Assembly: GCA_027482795.1 (NCBI GenBank)
Contig: JAIXVS010000212.1
Coordinates: 1 to 6,195, forward strand
Origin: Rhodobacter sp.
GTDB taxonomy: Bacteria; Pseudomonadota; Alphaproteobacteria; Rhodobacterales; Rhodobacteraceae
Reading direction: 5' to 3'
DNA: 6,195 nucleotides
The position numbers and the translations under genes were made by a program. The notes beneath the pieces are model-generated. The model was given only the letters and a program-made list of their open reading frames with translations, made no database searches and was not told the DNA's origin. Of this stretch, positions 1-4,564 are shown piece by piece. Position 1 is the stretch's first letter, and each line of letters begins with the position of its first letter.

Positions 1-869
1 ATGGCATCAGGATGATCTTCCATTTCTTTCATCACGGCCTTTAGCCGTTCTTCAAAATCGCCGCGATAGCGGGTGCCTGCCAAAAGCGCGCCCATGTCCA
101 GCGAATAAATCGTGGCTTTAGACAGAATTTCAGGCGTTTCGCCCTGAATGATTTTGCGCGCCAACCCTTCAGCAATGGCGGTTTTACCAACGCCCGGATC
201 ACCCACCAGCAGGGGGTTATTCTTGCGGCGGCGGCACAGAACCTGAATGCAGCGTTCCACTTCCGCCTCGCGGCCAATCAGCGGGTCAACATCGCCTTTC
301 AGTGCCTTAACGTTCAGATCAACGCAGTATTTCGACAGCGCAGATTCCTTCGCCTCGCCCGCCTCGGCCTTTGGCGTTTCGGTTTCATCCTCGGCCCCAA
401 CAACGGGGCGCGCTTCGCCAAAGGATGGGTCTTTGGCCACGCCATGCGCGATGAAATTCACCGCATCATAGCGCGTCATATCCTGTTCTTGCAGGAAATA
501 GGCGGCGTTGCTTTCGCGTTCGGCGAAAATGGCAACCAGAACATTGGCGCCCGTCACCTCTGACCTGCCCGAAGATTGCACATGAATCGCCGCGCGCTGG
601 ATCACGCGCTGAAAGGCGGCGGTTGGTACGGCCTCTGATCCTTCAACCTCGGTGATCAAGGTGGCCAGATCGTCATCGATAAACTCGACCAGCGTTTTGC
701 GCAGCCCCGCCAAATCAACCGAGCAGGCCTGCATTACGCGGGCGGCCTCTGGCTCGTCAATCAGGGCCAGCAGCAGATGTTCCAGCGTGGCAAGTTCGTG
801 TTTGCGCGCATTGGCCAGCGCCAAAGCCGCGTGAATAGCCTGTTCCAACGTGGTCGAAAATGATGGCAC
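1..869 (-). CDS. clpA: ATP-dependent Clp protease ATP-binding subunit ClpA (N-terminal part, truncated by window edge)
   Basis: ClpA is the cytosolic AAA+ unfoldase that feeds substrates, including ClpS-delivered N-degron proteins, into ClpP. The window shows 289 codons of a protein that normally has about 750-780 residues. Residues 1 to about 143 form the double Clp N domain (start MPSFSTTLEQ, then HELATLEHLLLAL). Residues 150-178 are an acidic, low-complexity linker. The first AAA+ domain then begins (DPLIGREAEVERCIQVLCRR), with Walker A GDPGVGKT at 223-230 and the substrate-gripping pore loop GTRYRGDFEER at 265-275. Walker B lies just outside the window. The start is a GTG at 869: it gives the family N-terminus and has an AAAGGAG Shine-Dalgarno 7 nt upstream. 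It lies downstream of gloB on the same strand, and no clpS lies between them. ClpC or ClpB is less likely because the N-terminus matches alphaproteobacterial ClpA. Confidence 0.95.
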   Translation of the reverse strand, partial: MPSFSTTLEQAIHAALALANARKHELATLEHLLLALIDEPEAARVMQACSVDLAGLRKTLVEFIDDDLATLITEVEGSEAVPTAAFQRVIQRAAIHVQSSGRSEVTGANVLVAIFAERESNAAYFLQEQDMTRYDAVNFIAHGVAKDPSFGEARPVVGAEDETETPKAEAGEAKESALSKYCVDLNVKALKGDVDPLIGREAEVERCIQVLCRRRKNNPLLVGDPGVGKTAIAEGLARKIIQGETPEILSKATIYSLDMGALLAGTRYRGDFEERLKAVMKEMEDHPDA

Positions 870-876
870 CTTCGTG

Positions 877-883
877 CTCCTTT
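877..883 (-). promoter_or_regulatory. Ribosome binding site of clpA
   Basis: AAAGGAG on the minus strand lies 7 nt before the GTG at 869. It fixes this non-ATG start. No in-frame ATG nearby would give the family N-terminus MPSFS. Confidence 0.8.
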
Positions 884-922
884 GCTGCGGATCGTGCGGA
901 CGGATGGCCCGCGGTGATCCCC

Positions 923-988
923 TATTTTGATCTTGGCCTCGTAAGGTTAAGGATCGTTTTTATTTTGCCCACTTCAAGTGCTATTTTG
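923..988. repeat. Three TATTTTG direct repeats in the gloB-clpA gap
   Basis: TATTTTG occurs at 923-929, 961-967 and 982-988 (CAAAATA on the clpA coding strand). The last two are 21 bp apart, about two helical turns, and flank the palindrome at 970-980. This could be an array of regulator sites in front of clpA, or simply AT-rich spacer composition. No regulator is assigned. Confidence 0.35.
951..980 (-). promoter_or_regulatory. Candidate clpA promoter, heat-shock (RpoH)-like
   Basis: On the minus strand CACTTGAA (980-973) fits the CNCTTGAA -35 element described for alphaproteobacterial RpoH promoters. After 14 nt comes AACGATCC (958-951), a weak match to the CCCCATNT-type -10. Transcription would start near 944 and give a leader of about 75 nt before the GTG at 869. 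The -35 element also lies inside a small palindrome, CACTTcAAGTG (970-980). The -10 is poor, so a housekeeping promoter or read-through from gloB remains possible. Confidence 0.3.
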
Positions 989-1033
989 CGTTGCCTTGCG
1001 TTTTTTTTGTTAACTTTCAGGAAAGGGGGGCAG

Positions 1034-1822
1034 TTAGCCCCTGAAATTGTCCTTCAGCGCGCGCAGGGCGGCAAAGGTTTGGGCATCGCTTGCCTCTGGC
1101 TGGCCGATAAAGGCCTTTAGCGCCGCCTCGCCCGCCCGCAGGAACGGGTTGGTTGCCCTCTCGCCTGACAGGCGCGATGGCACTGTTGCGCGCCCTTCGG
1201 CGCGGGCCTTTTTCACCTTTTCAATACGGGCGTGCAGTGCGGTGTTGTCTGCATCCACATGCGCGGCAAAGGCCAGATTGCTGGTGGTATATTCATGGCC
1301 CGAGCAGACCCAAGTGTCATCGGGCAGGGCGGCTAGTTTTTGCAAACTGGCCCACATCTGATCAGGGGTGCCTTCAAACAGCCGCCCGCAGCCTGCGGCC
1401 ATCAGGCTATCGGCAGTAAAGGCCAACGTCTCGCCCTCCTCGCCCGCGCTATCAAACACAAAGGCGATATGGCCGATGGTATGGCCCGATACATCAATCA
1501 CCCGCCCCTGATGCGCGCCAACTGAAACGCTATCGCCTTCGCGCAGGGTGCGGGCAAGGGGGGGCAGGCGGTGGGCATCATCTGCCCCGCCCAGCACGGC
1601 AGCGCCTGTGGCCGCAACCATATCCGCCACGCCGTCGATATGATCGGCATGGTGGTGCGTGATGAAAATCTGATGCAGCACCCAGCCCTTTTCGCGCAGG
1701 CGCGCCAAAATCGGCGGCGCTTCGGGCACGTCGATCAGCGCCGTCTCGCCGCTGGCGGGGTCGTGAATCAGGTAGGCGTAATTGTCAGACAGGCAGGGGA
1801 TGGTTTCCAAAATCAGCGGCAT
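1034..1822 (-). CDS. gloB: Hydroxyacylglutathione hydrolase (glyoxalase II)
   Basis: GloB hydrolyses S-lactoylglutathione to D-lactate and glutathione, the second step of methylglyoxal detoxification in the cytosol. The 262-residue product is full length for the family. The metallo-beta-lactamase motif THHHADH is at 55-61. The other metal ligands are H114 (SGHT), D138 (TADSL) and H176 (GHEYT), giving the usual binuclear site (H56, H58, H114, D138 / D60, H61, D138, H176). GCGRLFEG is at 144-151, and the C-terminal glutathione-binding segment contains ERATNPFLR at 221-229. All key residues are present. The ATG at 1822 gives the family start MPLILETIPCLSDNYAYL and has AAAGGA 6 nt upstream. The frame stays open up to a TTG at 1939, but those 39 extra codons do not resemble the family. 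It is divergent from the methyltransferase and upstream of clpA. Confidence 0.94.
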   Translation of the reverse strand: MPLILETIPCLSDNYAYLIHDPASGETALIDVPEAPPILARLREKGWVLHQIFITHHHADHIDGVADMVAATGAAVLGGADDAHRLPPLARTLREGDSVSVGAHQGRVIDVSGHTIGHIAFVFDSAGEEGETLAFTADSLMAAGCGRLFEGTPDQMWASLQKLAALPDDTWVCSGHEYTTSNLAFAAHVDADNTALHARIEKVKKARAEGRATVPSRLSGERATNPFLRAGEAALKAFIGQPEASDAQTFAALRALKDNFRG

Positions 1823-1828
1823 CGGGTG

Positions 1829-1834
1829 TCCTTT
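1829..1834 (-). promoter_or_regulatory. Ribosome binding site of gloB
   Basis: AAAGGA on the minus strand, 6 nt from the ATG at 1822, supports the 262-residue start over the longer in-frame extension to 1939. Confidence 0.75.
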
Positions 1835-1851
1835 GGGCAGGTGCGGCGGCA

Positions 1852-1895
1852 GATATACATAAATGCATGGCACATCCTGCCGATTTTCGTATATC
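1852..1895. promoter_or_regulatory. Inverted repeat in the divergent gloB / methyltransferase intergenic region
   Basis: GATATAC (1852-1858) and GTATATC (1889-1895) are a perfect 7-bp inverted repeat with a 30-bp spacer, inside the 116-bp region that must hold both divergent promoters. Both arms contain -10-like TATAT cores, and the spacer includes ATGCAT (1863-1868). It may be a pair of operator half-sites, or back-to-back -10 elements. I could not pair either arm with a good -35 element. Confidence 0.3.
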
Positions 1896-1938
1896 ACAAG
1901 GTCAGTTTTCAGTTTGACGGCAAAAGGCGCGAGCTGCA

Positions 1939-2739
1939 ATGCATCTTGATGTGCTGGATCTGCGAAATTTTTACTATCGCACGCAGCTTGGCCGCGTGGC
2001 GCAGCGCGCGATCCGCGATCAGGTGGCGCAGCTGTGGCCGCCGATGGCGGGGCAGGCGGTGGTGGGCTATGGCTTTGCCGCGCCGTTGCTGCGCCCCTAT
2101 TTGGAACAGGCGCGGCGGGTGATTGCCCTGATGCCCGGGCCCCAAGGGGTTATGCCATGGCCTGCGGGCATGGATAACGTATCGGTGCTGTGCGACGAGG
2201 CGCGCTGGCCCATCGCGACAGGCTTTGTTGACCGCCTTGTGTTGATGCACGGGCTAGAGACTGCGACCAACCCCGAAGCGGTGCTGGAAGAGGCGTATCG
2301 CACCCTTGGCCCAGGCGGGCGGCTGCTGGCGGTTGTGCCCAATCGCGCAGGCCTGTGGACGCGCGGGGACAGCACCCCCTTTGGCCATGGGCGGCCCTAT
2401 ACTGGCGGGCAGTTGGAAGCGCAGCTCAAGCGCCACGGATTTACGCCCGAACACAGCCAAACCACGCTATTCGCCCCGCCCAGTGAGGGTAAGTTTTGGC
2501 TGCAAACTGCCGCATTTTGGGAAGGTTTTGGCCGCGCTCTGCCGTGGCTGGCGGGCGGGGTTTTGATGATTGAGGCCAGCAAACAAGTCTATGCCCCCAC
2601 GCGCGGCGGCCTTGGCGCGGTGGTGCGCCGCCCCTTGCGCGCGCTGGAAGGCGTGGGCGCACCTGTGCCAAGCCCGAACGTGCCAAGCCCGAACGTTCCC
2701 GTCCCAAGGCAACCCGCCACCCTGCCTAAATCGCGTTAA
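1939..2739 (+). CDS. Putative class I SAM-dependent methyltransferase
   Basis: The 266-residue protein resembles the degenerate SAM methyltransferases found beside gloB in Rhodobacterales (from memory; the substrate is unknown). The glycine-rich SAM loop is reduced to VVGYGFAAP at 41-49, where typical enzymes have DxGCGxG. Later elements are clearer: DRLVLMHGLE at 98-107, followed by a helix, and LGPGGRLLAVVPN at 123-135, the usual strand 5 region. RPYTGGQLEAQLKRHGF at 152-168 fits the end of a Methyltransf_11-like domain. The tail from about residue 240 is proline-rich and contains a tandem VPSPN repeat. No signal peptide or convincing membrane helix is seen. The start at ATG 1939 gives MHLDVLDLRNFYYR. 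Its Shine-Dalgarno is weak: AAAAGG lies 11 nt away and GAG 5 nt away. Whether it still methylates anything is open, because of the altered SAM loop. Confidence 0.75.
   Translation: MHLDVLDLRNFYYRTQLGRVAQRAIRDQVAQLWPPMAGQAVVGYGFAAPLLRPYLEQARRVIALMPGPQGVMPWPAGMDNVSVLCDEARWPIATGFVDRLVLMHGLETATNPEAVLEEAYRTLGPGGRLLAVVPNRAGLWTRGDSTPFGHGRPYTGGQLEAQLKRHGFTPEHSQTTLFAPPSEGKFWLQTAAFWEGFGRALPWLAGGVLMIEASKQVYAPTRGGLGAVVRRPLRALEGVGAPVPSPNVPSPNVPVPRQPATLPKSR
2665..2694 (+). repeat. 15-bp tandem duplication in the methyltransferase tail
   Basis: Two perfect head-to-tail copies of GTGCCAAGCCCGAAC (2665-2679 and 2680-2694) encode VPSPN twice (residues 243-252). A decayed third unit follows (VPVPR, 2695-2709). 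The 15-bp unit keeps the frame, as expected of replication slippage in a disordered tail. Confidence 0.9.
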
Positions 2740-2754
2740 AAAACAGCGATTTAG
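2726..2754. terminator. Hairpin at the end of the methyltransferase gene, possible terminator
   Basis: CTAAATCGC (2726-2734) pairs perfectly with GCGATTTAG (2746-2754), a 9-bp stem with an 11-nt A-rich loop. The methyltransferase stop codon TAA (2737-2739) lies in the loop. No T-tract follows on the plus strand. On the minus strand the run of six T lies inside the loop. It is therefore not a textbook intrinsic terminator, but it sits between convergent genes and could slow or stabilise either transcript end. Confidence 0.5.
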
Positions 2755-2759
2755 TGCAT

Positions 2760-2774
2760 TTGGCCTTAGGCCAA
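2760..2774. terminator. Hairpin overlapping the end of the RTX-like gene, possible terminator
   Basis: TTGGCC (2760-2765) and GGCCAA (2769-2774) form a perfect 6-bp palindrome with a 3-nt loop. That loop, TTA, is exactly the TAA stop codon of the minus-strand RTX-like gene (2766-2768). On the minus strand, T6 follows about 16 nt after the stem, inside the neighbouring hairpin. With that hairpin it could act as a two-part terminator for converging transcripts. Function is inferred; the palindrome is seen directly. Confidence 0.5.
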
Positions 2775-4178
2775 GGTCTGGTAGGATGTTCCAGCGGCAA
2801 CGGCTGCCTGATCTGCGTAAAGCTTGATCGCGCTGGCGTTCAGGCTGGTTAGGCCCTGAAAATCATAGATGACGGATGCGCCAGACAGGGTCAAGGTTAC
2901 TTCGGTATTCCCGCCCGCCAGATTGGGTGTGATGGTGTATTGCAGCTCTGCCGCATTGCTGGGGGCCACGATCAGGGCCAGATGGTCTGTTGCAGGGTTG
3001 AAATCCTGAATGGTCACCGATCCCATTTCATCGCCCGCATCATTACCGCTGGTCGGGGCCAGTGCCATCACCAGATCATCCGCGCCGTCGCCTAGGGTCA
3101 CGCTGGTGGTTTCGGCATAGCTGGCGGTCGAGACAAAGACGGTGTCATTGCCCGCGCCTGCATCGACCTGCTCGCCGCCCTTGGCATAGATCACGTCATC
3201 GCCTGCGCCGCCTGACAAGATTTTCGCCTCGCCCATATCATAGGTATAATCCAAAGCGCCGTGCAGCGTATCATCGCCATCGCCGCCATAAGCTTCGCTG
3301 CCGCTTAGGTAACCTTCGCCAGAAAATGGCAGCAGCCGCAGTGCATCGTCGCCCGCCCCGCCATAGGAATACTGCGCGACAACCGTGTCATTGCCGCCGT
3401 CGCCATAGCCGCGCGCCATTTCGGCAAAGATCGTATCATCACCTTCGCCGCCGTAATGGGTGGTATCGCCGCTAAGGCTGTCATTCCCATCGCCGCCAAA
3501 GACCGAATCCGCGCCGCCGCCGCCGCTGTAGGCGTTGACAATGGTATCATTGCCCGCATCGCCCATGGCCACAAAGCCGTCAGAGTTGATCAGATCATCG
3601 CCCAGCCCGCCGTAAACGGTGCCGTAAACGGCGGAGTCAAGCGTGCCCGCGCCCATCAGGGTATCGTCACCCGCGCCGCCGTAGATGGACACGCTGGCGC
3701 CAATTGGGATGTCGATTTCAAAAATATCATCGCCCTCATCGCCCCAGCTTTGGCCGCTGGCGTTCAGCGTGTCATTTCCCGCGCCGCCATAGCCTATGGC
3801 ATCTTTGCCAATTGTCAGCACATCATTGGCAACGCCGCCGAACATTTCGGATGTGCCGCTGCCGATAAGGGTGTCATCGCCCCAGCCGCCATAGCCCGTG
3901 GCATCGCCCGACAAAACCATATTATCTTGGCCCGCGCCGCCATAAGCGGTTGATTCCTCGCTGGCCCAAATTGTATCAAACCCTTGGCCGCCATGGGCTG
4001 TCTCATCGCCGTCCACGTGCAGGGTGTTATCCTGAGGCCCGCCATAGGTATCGCCGCTGGGAACCGCACGATCTGGGTCATCTTCGGGCGTCGGATCAGG
4101 GTCATCCGTTGCCGTTTGTGGCAAGAAACCAGCCATCCCCAGCCCAAGCGTGCCCAAAAGGATTAACAGCAGTTCCAT
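2766..4178 (-). CDS. RTX-like repeat protein, probably calcium-binding, with hydrophobic N-terminus
   Basis: The 470-residue product has three parts. Residues 1-20 are hydrophobic (MELLLILLGTLGLGMAGFLP), with no Lys or Arg before the hydrophobic core. Residues 21-40 are a Pro/Asp-rich linker. Residues 46 to about 370 carry about 19 RTX-type units of the form [YF]GGxGxDTL, examples being GGWGDDTL (97), GGAGNDTL (131), GGAGDDTL (167), GGEGDDTI (243) and GGDGDDTL (298). In RTX proteins such turns bind calcium and build a parallel beta-roll. The C-terminal ~85 residues (SVTIQDFNPATDHLAL, then VIYDFQGLTSLNASAIKLY) resemble the cap that ends many type I-secreted RTX proteins. The protein is very acidic (I count 4 Lys and 3 Arg) and has no Cys. 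No protease, lipase or adhesin domain is visible, and no type I secretion genes are nearby. A surface or secreted location is likely; the function is unknown. The ATG at 4178 is preferred to the GTG at 4181 because AAGGAG is 7 nt from it. Confidence 0.85.
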   Translation of the reverse strand: MELLLILLGTLGLGMAGFLPQTATDDPDPTPEDDPDRAVPSGDTYGGPQDNTLHVDGDETAHGGQGFDTIWASEESTAYGGAGQDNMVLSGDATGYGGWGDDTLIGSGTSEMFGGVANDVLTIGKDAIGYGGAGNDTLNASGQSWGDEGDDIFEIDIPIGASVSIYGGAGDDTLMGAGTLDSAVYGTVYGGLGDDLINSDGFVAMGDAGNDTIVNAYSGGGGADSVFGGDGNDSLSGDTTHYGGEGDDTIFAEMARGYGDGGNDTVVAQYSYGGAGDDALRLLPFSGEGYLSGSEAYGGDGDDTLHGALDYTYDMGEAKILSGGAGDDVIYAKGGEQVDAGAGNDTVFVSTASYAETTSVTLGDGADDLVMALAPTSGNDAGDEMGSVTIQDFNPATDHLALIVAPSNAAELQYTITPNLAGGNTEVTLTLSGASVIYDFQGLTSLNASAIKLYADQAAVAAGTSYQTLA

Positions 4179-4185
4179 CACGTCA

Positions 4186-4191
4186 CTCCTT
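4186..4191 (-). promoter_or_regulatory. Ribosome binding site of the RTX-like gene
   Basis: AAGGAG on the minus strand lies 7 nt from the ATG at 4178 but only 4 nt from the adjacent in-frame GTG at 4181, so the ATG is the better start. Confidence 0.8.
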
Positions 4192-4201
4192 CACCAAAGC
4201 C

Positions 4202-4230
4202 AATATCTGCGGATTTCTGTCCAGACGCAA
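4202..4230 (-). promoter_or_regulatory. Candidate promoter of the RTX-like gene
   Basis: On the minus strand TTGCGT (4230-4225), a 17-nt spacer and GATATT (4207-4202) make a modest housekeeping-type promoter (3/6 and 4/6 consensus matches). The start would fall near 4195, leaving a leader of under 20 nt that still includes the AAGGAG. A TTAACCAT motif lies just upstream at 4254-4247. Confidence 0.35.
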
Positions 4231-4332
4231 CCCATGCGCGAGTGAAATGGTTAAAGATCGATTCGCGCGGCGAAAACCGCCCGCCAATCGTATCTGCATC
4301 CATCCGCCCCTGCGCCAAGTTGCCGCAGCATT

Positions 4333-4379
4333 CTGGGGTAGGAAATCGCAAGCGTTCTACAGGTGCAGCACTACCCCAG
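4333..4379 (+). repeat. Long inverted repeat, 9-bp stem and 29-nt loop
   Basis: CTGGGGTAG (4333-4341) pairs perfectly with CTACCCCAG (4371-4379). The loop contains a smaller potential stem, CGC-AA-GCG (4347-4354). No T-tract follows, so it is not an intrinsic terminator. It could be a structured RNA if transcription starts upstream, or paired operator half-sites of a regulator if it starts downstream. Confidence 0.55.
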
Positions 4380-4392
4380 TCTTGTGTGCAAA

Positions 4393-4405
4393 TTGTGGCC
4401 CACAA
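4393..4405. repeat. Palindrome TTGTGG-C-CCACAA upstream of the atp operon
   Basis: A 13-bp perfect palindrome with a 1-nt centre is a typical shape for a dimeric regulator's operator, and too tight to fold as an RNA hairpin. It lies just upstream of the candidate atpH -35 element at 4416-4421. No regulator is assigned. Confidence 0.4.
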
Positions 4406-4415
4406 AAGGCAAGAA

Positions 4416-4445
4416 TTGGCAGTTTGCCCTGTTGCGGGATGCAAT
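4416..4445 (+). promoter_or_regulatory. Candidate promoter of the atpHA operon
   Basis: TTGGCA (4416-4421), an 18-nt spacer and TGCAAT (4440-4445) match the housekeeping consensus at 5/6 and 4/6 positions. The start would be near 4452, giving a leader of about 112 nt. An inverted repeat, GGGAT-GCA-ATCCC (4436-4448), overlaps the -10 element. Other weak combinations exist, so this is a best guess. Confidence 0.3.
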
Positions 4446-4477
4446 CCCCTCTGTTAGAGACGCGCCAAATCGACAGA

Positions 4478-4493
4478 CGCATACATTTATGCG
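4478..4493 (+). repeat. Inverted repeat CGCATA-catt-TATGCG in the atp leader
   Basis: This is a perfect 6-bp stem with a 4-nt loop. It could be a hairpin in the 5' leader of the atp mRNA, or an operator. It has no T-tract. Confidence 0.45.
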
Positions 4494-4505
4494 CCGTGAT
4501 TGTGG

Positions 4506-4522
4506 TCTGCCCAAAGGGCAGA
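4506..4522 (+). repeat. Hairpin TCTGCCC-AAA-GGGCAGA upstream of the atpH ribosome binding site
   Basis: A perfect 7-bp GC-rich stem with a 3-nt loop ends 30 nt before the Shine-Dalgarno. A further GGGCAG copy at 4523-4528 could swap with the 3' arm and give two alternative pairings for the TCTGCCC arm. No T-run follows, so termination is unlikely; an mRNA-stability or translation-control role is possible. Confidence 0.5.
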
Positions 4523-4552
4523 GGGCAGGGTGGCGCAGGGGTGTGACAAGGC

Positions 4553-4560
4553 AAAGGGGA
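4553..4560 (+). promoter_or_regulatory. Ribosome binding site of atpH
   Basis: AAAGGGGA ends 4 nt before the GTG at 4565, but is 22 nt from the next in-frame ATG (4583). It therefore supports the GTG start, which gives the N-terminus MSEPVS. Confidence 0.75.
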
Positions 4561-4564
4561 AACC

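Larger units (their letters stand above)
4182..4564. other. Non-coding divergent region between the RTX-like gene and the atp operon
   Basis: This 383-bp stretch holds no convincing gene. The reading frames that cross it have no recognisable family and mostly run into neighbouring genes. It must contain the promoter of the RTX-like gene (minus) and of atpHA (plus). Its plus-strand right half is dense in inverted repeats: 4333-4379, 4393-4405, 4436-4448, 4478-4493 and 4506-4522. I recognise no known riboswitch or small RNA family here. Confidence 0.8.

Noticed and set aside
41..471. Short frames on both strands within 41-471
   Set aside because: They lie inside clpA in other frames, and the clpA frame carries clear family motifs through this stretch.
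1001..1025. Run of eight T followed by CTTTC-AG-GAAAG as an intrinsic terminator
   Set aside because: The T-run precedes the inverted repeat on the plus strand, where no gene ends. On the minus strand it reads as A after the stem. The stem would also have only a 2-nt loop.
1034..1939. A 301-residue version of gloB starting with TTG at 1939
   Set aside because: The 39 extra codons do not look like glyoxalase II, and would fill the divergent promoter region. The ATG at 1822 has a good Shine-Dalgarno and the family N-terminus.
3062..3475. 137-codon plus-strand frame rich in Arg and His
   Set aside because: It is another antisense shadow of the RTX repeats. Its Arg/His/Pro pattern only reflects the reverse complement of Gly/Asp codons.
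3456..3953. 165-codon plus-strand reading frame opposite the RTX-like gene
   Set aside because: It is a composition shadow of the repeated GG/GD codons on the other strand (Ala/Ile-rich, no family, no ribosome site).
2900..4045. Repeated GCCGCCATA-like blocks as a CRISPR or DNA repeat array
   Set aside because: They are the codons for YGG in the protein repeats. Spacing and sequence vary as expected for protein repeats, and there are no constant repeats with unique spacers.
4178..4444. 88-codon minus-strand frame in the non-coding gap
   Set aside because: It has no recognisable domain or good ribosome site, and ends on the RTX-like start. It is most likely chance.
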